Positions 10,137-21,282 of a DNA stretch of 64,000 nt are shown piece by piece. The stretch comes from Dermacentor variabilis (Eukaryota > Arthropoda > Arachnida > Ixodida > Ixodidae): the NCBI RefSeq assembly GCF_050947875.1, contig NC_134576.1:54254255-54318254 (forward strand), given 5' to 3'. Position 1 is the stretch's first letter. Every line of letters starts with the position of its first letter. Position numbers and translations under genes: made by a program. Under the pieces are notes generated by a model that saw only the letters and a program-made list of their open reading frames with translations, ran no database searches and was not told the DNA's origin.

Positions 10137-13100
10137 AGGCGGCAACCTTTGGGGGTAAAGTTGCAGGCCCGCCGCAAGACATTAAAAAGCCCCCAACATT
10201 CTCGCTGCAGAACAAGAAGCCGATAAACACTGAAGAAAGTGTGAGCGACGACATTGATGTTTTCGTGGATGGGCAGGCGGTGACAGCGTTAGTCGACACT
10301 GGTGCTGACTTATCTGTAACGAGTCAGGAACTCATCCTCCGCCTGAAGAAAGTAAAGACGCCATGGACGGGACCTCACATAAGGACGGCAGGCGGCGAAT
10401 TACTGATGCCTATTGGAAGATGTACTGCTAGAGTTAACATCGGGGATTCTTCTTTCGTGGTCGCTTTCATCGTCCTTCCTGTATGCTGCAAAGATTTGAT
10501 TATTGGAATGGACTTCCTAAAAGAATATGGCGTTGTAATTAACATCCCGGACCACATGGTGACATTTTATAAGATCTCTGGTTTAGTACATTTCTTATCG
10601 CCGCAACACAACTCCTTTCGTCTAACAGAAGACGACGTCGTCATCCCCCCTCGATTGTGTGCCCTTGTTTCAGTACGTTTCGTTGCAAAGGAGTTGCCGA
10701 CCAAATAACCAAGTTGTTGTTTACTCACGGTATCTCGGTCGCACGAGGAATCGTGAATGTCACCGACAGGCGCACAAACCTGTTGCTAAAAAATTTTAGC
10801 ACAGAGCGACGGCACCTTCCCAAGGGCACAACTGTGGCTTATTTTGATGCCGTTGCGGATGTTCGTGGCTGCTGTTCACTACTCGAAGAAGTGCGTAGGC
10901 AAGACCCAGCTCCTGTACTTGACGTTAGCACTGCTTTGTCGCAGCACGAACGAGAGCGGCTTCTTACGCTATTGGCCAAGTTTAACGACTGCTTTGCGTC
11001 GACGTCCAGCGTCAGTCGGACACCTCTAACAAAGCACCGAATAATTACTGAGGATACGGCAAGACCAATTCACCAAAATCCATATTGTGTGGCTCCCAGA
11101 GAACGTGAAGCCATACAACAACAAGTGACAAAAATGCTTGAAGATGACGTGATCCAACCATCGACTTCCTAGGCATCTCCTGTAGTTATGGTCAAGAAAA
11201 AAGATGGCAGTTTGCGTTTCTGTGTGGACTACCAAAAGCTAAATAAGGTGACAAAGAAAGACGTATACCCGCTTCCCCGTACAGATGATTCACTCGAGAG
11301 GCTTCGACAGGCACGTTTCTTCTCTTCAATGGACTTAAAAAGCGGATACTGGCAAATCAAAGTAGACCTGAGAGACCGTGAAAAAACTGCTTTTTTTATT
11401 TTTTATTTCTCTATTCTAGAGAAAAGGGCTTGCCCCAATTTTATCATGTGGCTCCCCGCACACATGGGGACGAACATTCTCGAGGGCTTCCCAAACCTAA
11501 ACGAGCTGGCCCACGACCGTGCATGAGAACTCACGCGCCGCAACGGTCTGGAGGCTCCGGAGGGGCAGGAAGAGACTCAGCAGAACGATCCACTCCTCAC
11601 ATTTAATGAAATTACTAAACATTACCAACTTGGTCGGAGAATTTATCCTCTGCCTCACCCGAACCTCAGTAGAGGTCAGTCAGCTACTCTTAGAATGTTG
11701 CAGACGGGATTTTTCCCGTCGCGAGGATTCCTCAGCAGGATGTACTCAGATGTGGACCCTAGCTGTCCCGACTACAGTGAAACATCTTGTTCTATGGCTC
11801 ACATGCTCTGGCGATGCCCTGCGTTGCCTAACGACTTTCTCTCCAGCGAAGCCGAATGGGAGGAGGCCATCAGAAGCACGATACTCCAAAATCAAACCCA
11901 GGCTATCCAGAGGGCCGAGGAAAGGGTGGAGCATCATGGCGCTCTGTCCTCTATGTGGGTGCGGCCAGCGGCTACAAAGGCCTCCCGTTAGGAAGTCCTG
12001 ACAGTAGCTCCTCAGGATTAAATAAAGTTAGTTGTCTGTCTGTCTGTGACACCAGACAGCCTATACGAATATAAGGTCTTGCCTTTCGGCTTGTGCTTTG
12101 CCCCTGCTACATTCCAACGCCTCATGGAAACTGCGCTTTCGGGCCTGAAGTGGAAAACCTGCTTAGTATACCTCGACGATGTCATCATGTTCTCCGCAAC
12201 ATTTGAAGAACATCTCGAACGGCTTGAAGCAGTTCTGCAGTCCATCCGGTCCGCCGGCCTTACCCTGAAACCGGAGAAGTGCCACTTTGGTTTTGCAGAA
12301 CTATAGTTTCTTGGTCACATCGTCAGCCAAGCAGATGTCCGCCTGGATCCCGAAAAAATTGCCGCCGTCGCACAGTTTCCTGTACCATCCAATAAAAAGG
12401 CTGTCAGGCACTTCCTCGGCCTCTGTGCCTACTACCGGTGGTTTATTGCAGACTTTGCGCGTATTGCGTCGCCGTTAACTCGTCTGACGAGAGACAACGT
12501 TGCTTTTGTATGGGACGACGAAGAGCAAGGTGCATTCAATGACTTGCGGCAACATCTCCAGACACCTCCAGTGCTTGCTCACTTTGATGAGACCACTCCT
12601 ACATTGCTCCACACTGATGCCAGCAATATTGGCTTGGGAGCTGTTCTTGTGCAGCGGCAAGAGGGCACAGAAAGAGTGCTTGCCTATGCAAATAGAACAC
12701 TCACGTACAGAGGTTAATTACTCCACAACTGAGAAAGAATGCCTCGCCGTGGTATGGGCGGTTATGAAATTTCGCCCATATTTGTATGGCCGCCACTTTT
12801 CAGTTATCAGTGACCACTATTCACTATGTTGGTTGGCAAACCTCAGAGATCCTTCTGGACCAGTGGCGCGTTGGAGCCTAAGGCTCCAATAGTTTGACGT
12901 GACTGTCACGTACAAGTCGGGGAAACGACATACAGATGCTGACTGCTTGTCTCGATCGCCGATAGAGTCACCTGCTCCACCTGAAGAAGAAGACTCAGAA
13001 TTTCTTTGTGTTATGGACACATCCGCCATCGCGCAACAAAGGGACAACCCTGAGTTGCTTGAACTAATCAATTACTTGGAGGGAAGATCTGCGAAACCAC

Positions 13101-14274
13101 CTAGAGTTTTCGCAAGAGGACTGTTGTCGTTTTGTTTGCGGGCCAGAGTCTTTTACAAAAAAAACTTTTCTTCAACCGGGTCCCCCTATCTGCTTGTCCT
13201 TCCTGCAGCTCTTTGTACGGAAGTACTTCAAGCTTGCCACAACGAGGTGACTTCTGGTCACTTAGGCTACACGCGAACATTAGGCAGAGTGCAGCAAAGG
13301 TATTACTTACCACCGCCGTGAAACATCACGGTCGCACTTGTCTCGACTGCCAGAGGCACAAGTCGCCTCCGACGAAACCAGCCGGCCTCCTACAACCCGT
13401 CCAGGTCCCTTGAAGACCATTTGATCAAATCGGAATGAATATTTTGGGCCCACTTCCTACTTCTACTGCAGGGAATCGCTTTGTTATCGTCGCAACCAAT
13501 TATCTCACACGTTACGCTGAAACAAAGGCAATCCAGAGCAGCACAGCAGCCACGGTGGTGTGCTTTTTCATTGAGCATGTGGTGTTGCGACACGGTGTGC
13601 CAAACGTCGTAATAACTGACCGAGGAACCGCATTTACGGCTGCACATTTAGATCATGTCTTGCTACTAAATGGAACGGCCCATCGAAAGTCAACCACCTA
13701 ACATTCACAAACCGACGGATTAACAGAATGCCTAAACAAAACAATTGAAGACATGCTCTCCATGTACATGGATGTCGAACAGAAAAATAGGGATGACATC
13801 CTACCTTACATCACCTGTGCATATAACATGGCGAAACAAGAGACGACGCGCATCACTCCGTTCACCCTTGTTCACGGACGAGGTGTACGAACGATGCTGG
13901 ATGCGATGCTTCCACACGACTTTGACGACGCTGATACGGACGCTGATGTGTTTATGCAATGCACAGAAGAGGCTTGGCAGCTCGCGTGCTTGCAGATCTG
14001 CCAGCAGCAAGACTACGACGCAGGCCGCTACAATCTTCACCGTAGAATAGTTACCTATGAAGTCGGTGACAGAGTGTGGGTTTGGACACCCATACGGAAG
14101 CGAGGCCTCTCTGAGAAACTGTTAAGGGGATACTTTGGACCATATCGGGTATTGCGGCGACTCAGTGATGTCAGCTACGATGTCGTTCCCGATAATCCCA
14201 ACGGTACATGGCGCCGCACACACCGTTCCGAACTTGTGCACGTTGTCCGCACGAAGCTGTATGTGAGTGAATAA
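10079..14274 (+). pseudogene. Gypsy-A pol: protease, RT, RNase H, integrase
   Basis: The pol frame starts 58 bases before gag ends and lies in the -1 frame relative to the last gag segment, as expected for programmed -1 frameshifting. The aspartic protease motif is VTALVDTGADLSVTS. RT begins VVMVKKKDGSLRFCVDYQKL after an in-frame TAG (11170), is split by a LINE tail, and resumes VLPFGLCFAPATFQRL with an intact YLDD. RNase H keeps [24 protein letters not shown] and SDHYSLCWL. In the integrase the zinc region breaks at 13321. The core reads ATNYLTRYAE (the catalytic Asp is Asn), ITDRGTAF and TDGLTECLNKT. The C-terminal GPYRVLRRLSDVSYDV segment precedes the stop at 14274. Several frameshifts make it non-functional. 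Confidence 0.88.
11395..12045 (+). mobile_element. I-group LINE 3' tail inserted in Gypsy-A RT
   Basis: Removing 11395-12045 rejoins Gypsy RT (EKTAF to TPDSLYEYK). The insert encodes the end of LINE ORF2: RNase H C-terminus (AHMGTNILEGFPNLNELAHD), then LGRRIYPLPHP, TLRMLQTGFFPSRG and a zinc knuckle (CPDYSETSCSMAHMLWRCP). It finishes with AATAAAG and a (CTGT)n tail. It is 5' truncated, in the same orientation as the host element, and closely resembles the C-terminal part of the full-length LINE at 28305-33863. One frame change is needed near 11525. Confidence 0.88.
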
Positions 14275-14339
14275 CTATGCTAGCGGCCTTTACTTCCGCA
14301 AGTGACATTTCTTGTATAGCATCGGGACGATGCTCTCGT

Positions 14340-14352
14340 AGGGAGGGACAAA
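14340..14352 (+). promoter_or_regulatory. Gypsy-A polypurine tract
   Basis: The purine-rich run AGGGAGGGACAAA abuts the 3' LTR start at 14353, the usual position for plus-strand priming. Confidence 0.75.
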
Positions 14353-14542
14353 TGACGCAGGTATTCTATGCAGACGACGACGACGACGACGATGGGAGCA
14401 CTAACGGACTCCGCCTAGTGGGTCGGAGTGAAATTGGATGATGACGAAGAAGACGTGTCTTTGCTCTGTTTGTTTTTGAACAGATTGTCCTGTTGTTCGT
14501 GAAGAACGTCTCCCTGTGTTCTGTCCGCATTGTACCGAGACA
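14353..14542 (+). repeat. Gypsy-A 3' LTR (190 bp)
   Basis: Starts TGACGCAGG and ends CGAGACA, matching the 5' LTR, with a longer GAC run. It is followed by the ATAT duplication at 14543-14546. Confidence 0.9.
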
Positions 14543-14546
14543 ATAT

Positions 14547-16522
14547 AAACAGTTGATGATCAGTCATTTGAAATGTACCTCTCAAATGAATGTCAGCGCA
14601 ATGCCTAAGTTTCCAGCACGAGTACACTAGTGCAATACACTTTATTTCATCTTTACCTACTCATGAAAAGTTTGTGTGATACATTCTTCACATTAATGGT
14701 GGAAACGTTTTATAACAGAATACTGCGGCACTTTTTATTGAAAAAGAGTAGTGAATTGGGTATCGATTTGATCTGGAAAGGGCATGAAGTAGGAGCTAAT
14801 TTTTCATTGATGCACGCAAAATATTTTTCTTTTTTACCTTGTACTACTTCATTTTATGTGGCTTTTCAAGAATCAATTGATTGAAGAAATTAAATCATCA
14901 ATTTCACTTAGATGTCATTCACATATCAGGAGAGACGAACAATTGATACCTGCACACTTTTGTCTGCAGCTTTAGTCACACGAAGGTCACCACAAAAGCT
15001 CTGCAATACAGTTTTCCATTTCGACTGTCTTTCAATATACACTTTGTAGAACTACAATGTGCAACAATCACCAGTCTTTTCATTTCACCGTCCGTGTGGT
15101 TCTGTGCAACTGTGCAAATAATGCCATACCAACTAGCCCACCAGTCTGTCCTTTTGTACAATTTCCACCACATTTTATGCAATCCTGCATTCTTTGAAAA
15201 GCAACTGGCCAAGAAATCCCTCCCACAATTCCTTGGGAGTCTCAGCACACTTGTACCACGCCCTGACAAGGCGCTCACCACTGGAGATCTGCTGTCCTCC
15301 CAGCAGATCCTGCCTACTCCCAGCAGAGGAGGCAGCAGCAGCTGTCCTCCTGTGCTTTATGCAAAAGAACAGCCCAGATTCGTGGACAATGCAGCCTTCA
15401 TACCAGTACAGATTCAACAACAGTGCAGCCTTTACTGTGTTGTCATGGTGCAGAAATAACATGCCCACCTATCCATAACCTTAATATGTGATTCCAGTAT
15501 CGCATGCTCCTCAACTTGCCTGATGTTGAAGAGGGCACTTTTCTTCATAGATGATAAGTAAATATCATGCCAACGCCAGCGCCTTTTCATGTTTTAGCAT
15601 CCTCGCTTTGTCCTGGGTTATGCTATCCTGTCAGTACAAGGCATTTCTCTTGTTCTGCAACAAAATGTGGCCTCTGTTAACAAATTTGACCCTACAACCT
15701 CGTTATCAGTGCAAGACAATGCAACTACTGAGCCACCGCTGCAAGTATGGGGCAGTAACCAGTTTGTTTCCAAAAAGCTAGTACCATATTTCTATGATTC
15801 TGCTGAGCCATCGATTTCAACGCGCAGTTACATTACCACATAAATATTTAAAAAGATCATTTGATGCAGATTCTACCGTGCACATCAGGTAACGAAACCC
15901 GAGTCGATGCGTACCGTGTTGAAACAACATTATAGAACATACAATGGCGCATAGACACACACACAGCTGAATCTTAGCGGCTAGTCGCTATCGGAGTCAG
16001 ACGACACCTCCTTTCTGCTGTCTACTGACCACAGAAGGTCATTTTCAGTTCCAGTTGTTGCATCAGAAATGTCCCACTTCATCACTCGCACAACCACCGT
16101 CTGCGAGAGGGCACTCCACATGGCATGGACCCATCTTGTAATGCTTCTGAATGTCCCTTTCTTCAGATGACCCGTTCGATGGCAGTGTGGCTACCAACTT
16201 TTACCTTGCATTGAGCTTTCTTTTCTGTTTCTTTTCCTTTATGTAAGAATCGGTTTTATTTTGATTTTGAGTAAAATTAGTTACGATTGTAATGCACATG
16301 CGAATTTCAATGCATCTTTTATTCAGAAGAGGTGCGCATTCGAATCGTGCATATACGGTGCTTCTTTATCGGGCTTAACAAGGAAGCTGTCCCAATCTTG
16401 AAGACCTGCATCTCGCCAAGGAATGGCCACTTGCCATACTCGCACACGTACAGAATGCTCCAAAATACATTAATTCTCTTAACCAAGCTTTGAATAGTTT
16501 TCTAACCTGTACTACGATGGTC
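14547..16522. other. Spacer between Gypsy-A and Gypsy-B, no recognisable gene
   Basis: About 2 kb of AT-rich sequence without convincing coding regions. Short ORFs near 14976-15468 on both strands lack family motifs. The only item noted is ACCAACTAGCCCA at 15128-15140, a short string also found at the Penelope 3' end (3044) and near 61306. Confidence 0.6.
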
Positions 16523-16526
16523 ATAT

Positions 16527-16669
16527 TGTCACGGGACTATCCTTCAAAACGAGTGCCGATGAAGGCGCTTTTGATCTGCTGCGTGCTCTCGATCATATGG
16601 TTTGGTGCTTGATCGCCTTGTATATATATTGTAAATACATTGTCCTGTTGCGTCTGCCTCCACGTAACA
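16527..16669 (+). repeat. Gypsy-B 5' LTR (143 bp)
   Basis: Starts TGTCACGGGACTAT and ends CCACGTAACA. It shares CGATGAAG, GCTTTTGATCT, CTTGATCGCCTT and CCACGTAACA with the 3' copy at 27974-28119. Confidence 0.85.
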
Positions 16670-16672
16670 CCT

Positions 16673-16687
16673 TGGTGGAGGTGCTGG
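16673..16687 (+). promoter_or_regulatory. Gypsy-B primer binding site
   Basis: TGGTGGAGGTGCTGG lies three bases inside the 5' LTR, the same core as in Gypsy-A and Gypsy-C. Confidence 0.75.
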
Positions 16688-16700
16688 AATCTAATGCAAG

Positions 16701-17195
16701 ATGGAGCTCTGCAGCACCCACCAAGTCACCACTCTAGGCATGTCTACCGACGGTGAAACTGCATCAGTAGTGGCCAGCATGCCAGTTGTCATCCTGGCTC
16801 CACCTAGTGACCCTGGGAAATTTTCCGGTACTCATGGCGAGGACGTCGATGACTGGATTCAACTCTTTGAATGCATAAGCGCACATTAAAGGTGGGACTT
16901 GACCTAGATGCGGCCAAACATCATATTTGATTTAGAAGGAACTGCGAAGGCCCAGTTCGATAAGAACAAGGAGGAGCCCTCAAGCTGGAGCATTTGTAAG
17001 ACAAAACTTTGCAAGTTGTTTGGCCAAGCTACAGGCTGCCAGCACGCTGCCAAGAAAGAACTTGCCTCTCGTGTGCAGACGTCTACCAAGTTGTATCTGA
17101 CGTACATTCAGGATGTGCTGGCCCTTTGCCGAAAAGTTGACGCCAAGGTGACAGAAGCCGATAAGGTTGCGCACATACTGAAAGGGATCACGAAC
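16701..17195 (+). pseudogene. Gypsy-B gag, N-terminal part
   Basis: ATG at 16701 (MELCSTHQVTTLG), then GKFSGTHGEDVDDWIQLFE, the usual start of tick Gypsy gag. A stop and frame change occur near 16889. The capsid part continues DLEGTAKAQFDKNKEEPSSW, YLTYIQDVLALCRKVDAKV and EADKVAHILKGITN, where the pogo element interrupts it. The reading resumes exactly after the insertion at 20621. Confidence 0.82.
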
Positions 17196-17449
17196 TACAG
17201 TGGAACGCCGATTATACGACTTTCTCGGGACCGTGAAAAAGCTTCGTAAAATGCGGGCATCGTAAAATCCGGACATAAATTATGCCTATAAAAATACTAC
17301 TTATTTCGTGCAATGGATTAATAAGAAACTTCAATGTAAACTACTAACATACTCTGCAGGGCTTGGAAACCCAAATTACCAAAAAAGTAAATGCAATAAG
17401 AATTAATGCTGCAGTAAGGGTACCAGTCATGCTTTATTAAAACGAACCT

Positions 17450-18837
17450 TTACGGCACTCCACTGCCCACTGCTGCGAACTTTAAAAAAGTCGGTAAGTT
17501 TTCTTGGACTTTCCTTTATTCGTGAACTAAGGAATTTCACTCGAGTTTGGAAACGTCCAAAAGGAGGTCCTCTGTGGCATCGCATGAACAGATGAAGTTC
17601 CGGTTGCCGTCTATGTGCCATAGCACCTCGGCAAACGCGGTAGGCACAGGTATGGCACCTGTGGCGTCGTCGTTGTCCTCATCCGATGTCACAGTGGTGT
17701 CGGCACTAGGCAAAGCCTCCTTGATAGCGTCATCCAGCGACTATCGCGGCAGATCATAATGTTGTCGTCGGCCTCCACGTACTCGGAGAAGGTTGTGGTG
17801 AGGTTTAAACCCTCGAAATCATTGTCGGTGAAACCTGCATCGGCCTCGAGTGGCATCGAGGTTGTTGCATCCCAAGCAGAGGAGGCAGTCTCTCACTTAA
17901 AGCCGCAGTGCTTGAATGAGTTAGCGATTGTGCTTCGCGACACTGCGTTCCACGAACTGGCAATAAAATGCATGGCGTCGAGCACAGTGATCTTTTTTTT
18001 TCGACTCGCTGCACTTCATAGGCCCCAGCCGATGCTGCACTAATTGCTTCTGGTACCCTCACTTGACGCACTTAATAATGCCGGCATCCAGCGGCTACAG
18101 CCGGCTTGTGCAGTTGGGCGGAAAATAACCAATCTTTATGTCCCTCAGGCTGGACGTACTGGGTGGGTGGTATGGTGCGTTGTCCCCGAAAAGCAATAGT
18201 TTCCTCGCCTTAGCACCCATTTTGTTATCCAGCTGCTGCAGAAAGCTGCTAAAGAGCGAAGATGTCATCCTCACCTTTTTGTTGAAGTTGTAGCTGCACG
18301 GCAGCGTCTTCAAAGTTCTCAAAGCACCTTGGCTTTGCAAACTTTCCAACAACAAGCACGGGCGGCCTCTCGAAACCGTCCTCACTATCACAGAATAGTG
18401 CCGTGCCACGCTCTTTACTACGTTTGCCACCATGACACCTGTCACCATTAAACGCAAGAGTTTGCTCGGGCTGCATATGGTTAAAAAACACTGTTCTCAT
18501 CGGCATTGAAAACGTCGCAGGGCTTGTATGCAGCAGTCATCTCCGGCAGCGACTCCATCCCCTCGTCCGCCGTTGAAACGTCTATCGAAGTGCTTTCTCC
18601 ATACACAATCCTGTTTGGTTTTTTAAAGCGATTCAGCCACCCGTTTGATGCCTGAAAGTCATCGATGCCCACACGCAATGCCACAAAGTCCGCCTTTTCT
18701 ATTAGAATGGCGCCATCAACATTGATTGCAGAGCTCCGTGCTTGGTGCAGCCACTTGATGAGAACTTTTTCTAACTTCTCATGCTGTCCTTCTTTTGCCG
18801 TTTTCCGCTTAAGCCCGAACTTGTTGGCATTATGCAA
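17450..18837 (-). pseudogene. Tigger-A transposase: CENP-B HTH and DDE domains
   Basis: Reading leftwards from 18837: a CENP-B/Tc5-type DNA-binding domain (GQHEKLEKVLIKWLHQARSS, NGWLNRFKKPNRIV), the first catalytic Asp in DVFNADENSVF, the middle of the DDE_1 domain (CHGGKRSKERGTALFC, PPVLVVGKFAKPRCF), the second Asp in LLLFGDNAPYHPP, and YFPPNCTSRL followed by the third Asp in PLDAGIIKCVK. A stop precedes PLDAG and others follow. The tail contains a region like LDAMHFIASSWNAVS. Frameshift near 18500. The N-terminus is at 19902-20055, beyond the nested element. Confidence 0.85.
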
Positions 18838-18839
18838 TA

Positions 18840-19899
18840 CAGTGAAACCTCGTTAAACCGTAGTTGGCCGGAGCTCAGAAAAACGTACTAAACAGTAGTA
18901 GTGTTTAACCGAAATAGCCCGAGGTCGACCACTTATTTGTCAAAAACAGAACTCTGAGAGAGTGCGATGAAAGGGGAAAAGACATGCAGTATTTACTCAC
19001 TTCGTGCGACAGAAGTGTTATTTTTGTTTGATGCCACGGCAGCCTAGCAGAGACGACAGCGGTCTAAAACTTACTGAAGCTGCGGGGCAGCTTTTCCGCC
19101 AGCCCCTTCTTCTCGGCAAACACTCGCATGGCAGATTCCTCGTTGGCGTTACGTATTCTTCGTGTACGTGCGCGGTAGTGCTGCAGAAGTCGCGGGGCGC
19201 CTTTTTCATTGCGAGGTGCTGTTCTTGTCGCGATGATTGCATTCATGAGGCTGACTTAATGCGCTGCTTCTGCCACTGTTGTGCCTGAATTGCCCGTGCT
19301 GTATCTTTCTGTGTCGTCCTCATCACTGTTGCTAGCCTACACTTAGGCAACAACAGAGGTAACGATGGCGAAAAGTCGAACCTCATTGCTGACATCTCTT
19401 CACAGTTGCAGCAGCGCTGCCGAACAACTTCTTCGCATTCCAAATGCCACAGACCGTGGTCAACAGCAGATCCATGTCACGTGCCAGCGCCGACTTCTTC
19501 ATGTCACGTTCGATAGCACGGACAATGTCTATTTTTTCTTCTATGCTGAGCATCCGGCGGTTTTTTATCCGAGCTTCAGCATGACGCGAGTCCTCACTTG
19601 TGCAATGCCACAATGGTCTCTGGCACGCCGTCCAAATGATGTTAATGTGGCTTCACGCGTAAACGCACAGGGCGCTTGGAGGCCGCTGTTCCGATCTCTG
19701 AGGCTTGTTGTTCTGTAGGGCCGCCCAATAGAGACGACACATCGCCGTGTTTGCGTGACAAAAAGTGGGAACACTACGTGTTAACCGATACATAAGCAGT
19801 AAGCTGGTACGGTTTATGTGGATACAAAACACACTATGTCCAATGGCCTTTAAAACTAAACTACTGTTAAAGCGGGTACGGTTTAACAAGGTTTTACTG
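18840..19899 (-). mobile_element. Tigger-B: second pogo-like element nested in Tigger-A
   Basis: The left end CAGTGAAACCTCGTTAAACC and the right end read inward CAGTAAAACCTTGTTAAACC are terminal inverted repeats with TA on both sides (18838-18839 and 19900-19901). Excision rejoins the Tigger-A transposase between its N-terminal psq-type helix-turn-helix and its second DNA-binding domain (LANKAVI to LHNANKFG). At 1,060 bp it is a deletion derivative: it keeps only an N-terminal CENP-B-like helix-turn-helix and no DDE core. Confidence 0.92.
19383..19613 (-). pseudogene. Tigger-B transposase N-terminal HTH fragment
   Basis: The minus strand encodes LSIEEKIDIVRAIERDMKKS and ALARDMDLLLTTVCGIWNAK, the psq/CENP-B N-terminal helix-turn-helix typical of pogo transposases. 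It reads on into AAATVKRC, then loses similarity. There is no catalytic domain, so it could only bind DNA, if expressed at all. Confidence 0.75.
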
Positions 19900-19901
19900 T
19901 A

Positions 19902-20055
19902 TCACAGCTTTGTTTGCCAGGATCGTCCTAAGTGAAGATTCCGGTATCTTAAGGTCCCAGGGAATGCTGGCTTTCATGGCTCCATGCTGCTTTTCCGCTT
20001 CCTCGATAATATTCAGCTTATCGCCGAGCGACAGAACTTTTCGCTTTCGGGACAT
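19902..20055 (-). pseudogene. Tigger-A transposase N-terminus (psq-type HTH)
   Basis: ATG at 20055 (MSRKRKVLSLGDKLNIIEEA), then SIPWDLKIPESSLRTILANK, a pogo N-terminal helix-turn-helix. It is cut at 19902 by Tigger-B and continues at 18837. An upstream ATG at 20079 is less likely to be the start, because the family usually begins MSRKRK or similar. Confidence 0.82.
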
Positions 20056-20620
20056 CGTGCGTCGCGTTGCTCCACACAACTCAAAACCTCCGCTGAAGGC
20101 TGGTCGCTAGGATTATGACGAAGAACACATGCGATAAACCTAGGCCTCTCCGCGCTACCTTGTCGGCGATCTGCTGTTGGGAAACTGGAAGGACAGAAAC
20201 GCTTCCCCAACACGACGAGAGGCGACGCCGCCGAGTAGAGAGGAAGAAAGGGGTTGTGGAGAAGAAAAGGCGCTATTTTAGCCCAGCGGGTGTCACGGGC
20301 GGCTGCTGGTGGGGGAGAGAGAAACAAACAATGAGACGAGACAGGGAAGAAAGCTGTGCCGGAGCGAACCGGTCGAGCGGTGTCAAGCGCTCTGCATGCG
20401 GAGAGAGGAAAGAGACCCACGGCACTTTTTTTTTCATCCGCTGTTCCGTCCTGCGCTTTGCGGGTGTCGTCGTATAACATGGGTCAGGCATAAAATTGCA
20501 TCGGATAACCGGTGTTTTTAATGCATTGCTTCTATGGGGACTTCACCGGGACTACGCTAATTCATCATAAAACCCAGGTCGTCGCAAGACTAGGGGACGT
20601 ATAACCAAGGTTCCACTGTA

Positions 20621-21095
20621 TGCGTTTAACTTGATTGTGTTTAAGAACTTCTCGACAGTCAACGAAATTATTACTGAATGCCAACGATTCGAAGATGCTA
20701 AAAGCCAGCGTATCGCCCACCACTTCACACGCCTTTCGAACACGGCAGCGACATCAAAGTGTGAGGATGTTCATATGGTGACTCAGCCTTCAACGCCGGA
20801 AACTGTCACCCAAATCGTTCGATATGAAATCGAAGCTGCATCACCCGCACATTTAATGCACAGGGAGCCCAGTGATCCCCAACTGACCATACCACTTATA
20901 CAATCCATTATTCATCAAGAACTGGCAAACATGGGCATTCAAACCATCTGCTCTGTGAACCGCCCTGACATTTACCCTTTGGCCACCTTCAACTCTCTCC
21001 AATGCCATTGTCCTACTGCGAATTATCGTGATTTTAATGCGTTGAGGATGCCTGACGACAAGCCAATTTGCATTCGACGTGGATGTGTTGGACAC
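20621..21095 (+). pseudogene. Gypsy-B gag, middle part to zinc knuckle
   Basis: Continues gag directly after the TA of Tigger-A: FNLIVFKNFSTVNEIITECQ, FEDAKSQRIAHHFTRLSNTA, VTQIVRYEIEAASPAH, IIHQELANMGIQTICSVNRP and the start of a zinc knuckle, DDKPICIRRGCVGH, where the second Cys has become Arg. At GH the CR1-like LINE interrupts it. Confidence 0.85.
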
Positions 21096-21282
21096 TTCAC
21101 TTCACTTCACTTTATTACCTTAAAAACCCCACTGGAGGAGTATTACATAAGGGGTGGTTAATAAAACAAACATCAGAAACAGGCATTCACTTTGAGATAT
21201 GGGTGACAACAGCTTCGGTAAAGGCAGATGGGCTTGTGATGGCTGCGATAGCATGTGGAAGGCCGTTCCAGTCCCTTGATGC

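Larger units (their letters stand above)
8430..14542 (+). mobile_element. Gypsy-A: complete Ty3/Gypsy LTR retrotransposon
   Basis: Defined by two LTRs (8430-8613 and 14353-14542, both TG...CA), a 4-bp ATAT duplication, a primer binding site just inside the 5' LTR and a purine tract just before the 3' LTR. Internal order is gag, protease, reverse transcriptase, RNase H, integrase: the Ty3/Gypsy order. A 651-bp LINE tail sits inside RT. Stops and frameshifts run through gag and pol, and the first integrase aspartate is changed to Asn. The LTRs differ at roughly a dozen or so positions, indicating an insertion that is not recent. Confidence 0.93.
17198..20618 (-). mobile_element. pogo/Tigger-A DNA transposon (3,421 bp) inside Gypsy-B gag
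   Basis: The left end CAGTGGAACGCCGATTATAC and the right end read inward CAGTGGAACCTTGGTTATAC form terminal inverted repeats, each flanked by TA (17196-17197 and 20619-20620), the pogo/Tc1-mariner duplication. Removing the element and one TA restores the gag reading KGITN-YAFNLIVFKN. Inside is a minus-strand CENP-B-type transposase, itself split by Tigger-B at 18840-19899. All main domains can be found but contain stops. Confidence 0.93.

Noticed and set aside
15094..15478. ORFs of 94-121 codons on both strands near 15.2 kb
   Set aside because: No motif, no codon bias, overlapping frames on both strands; likely chance.
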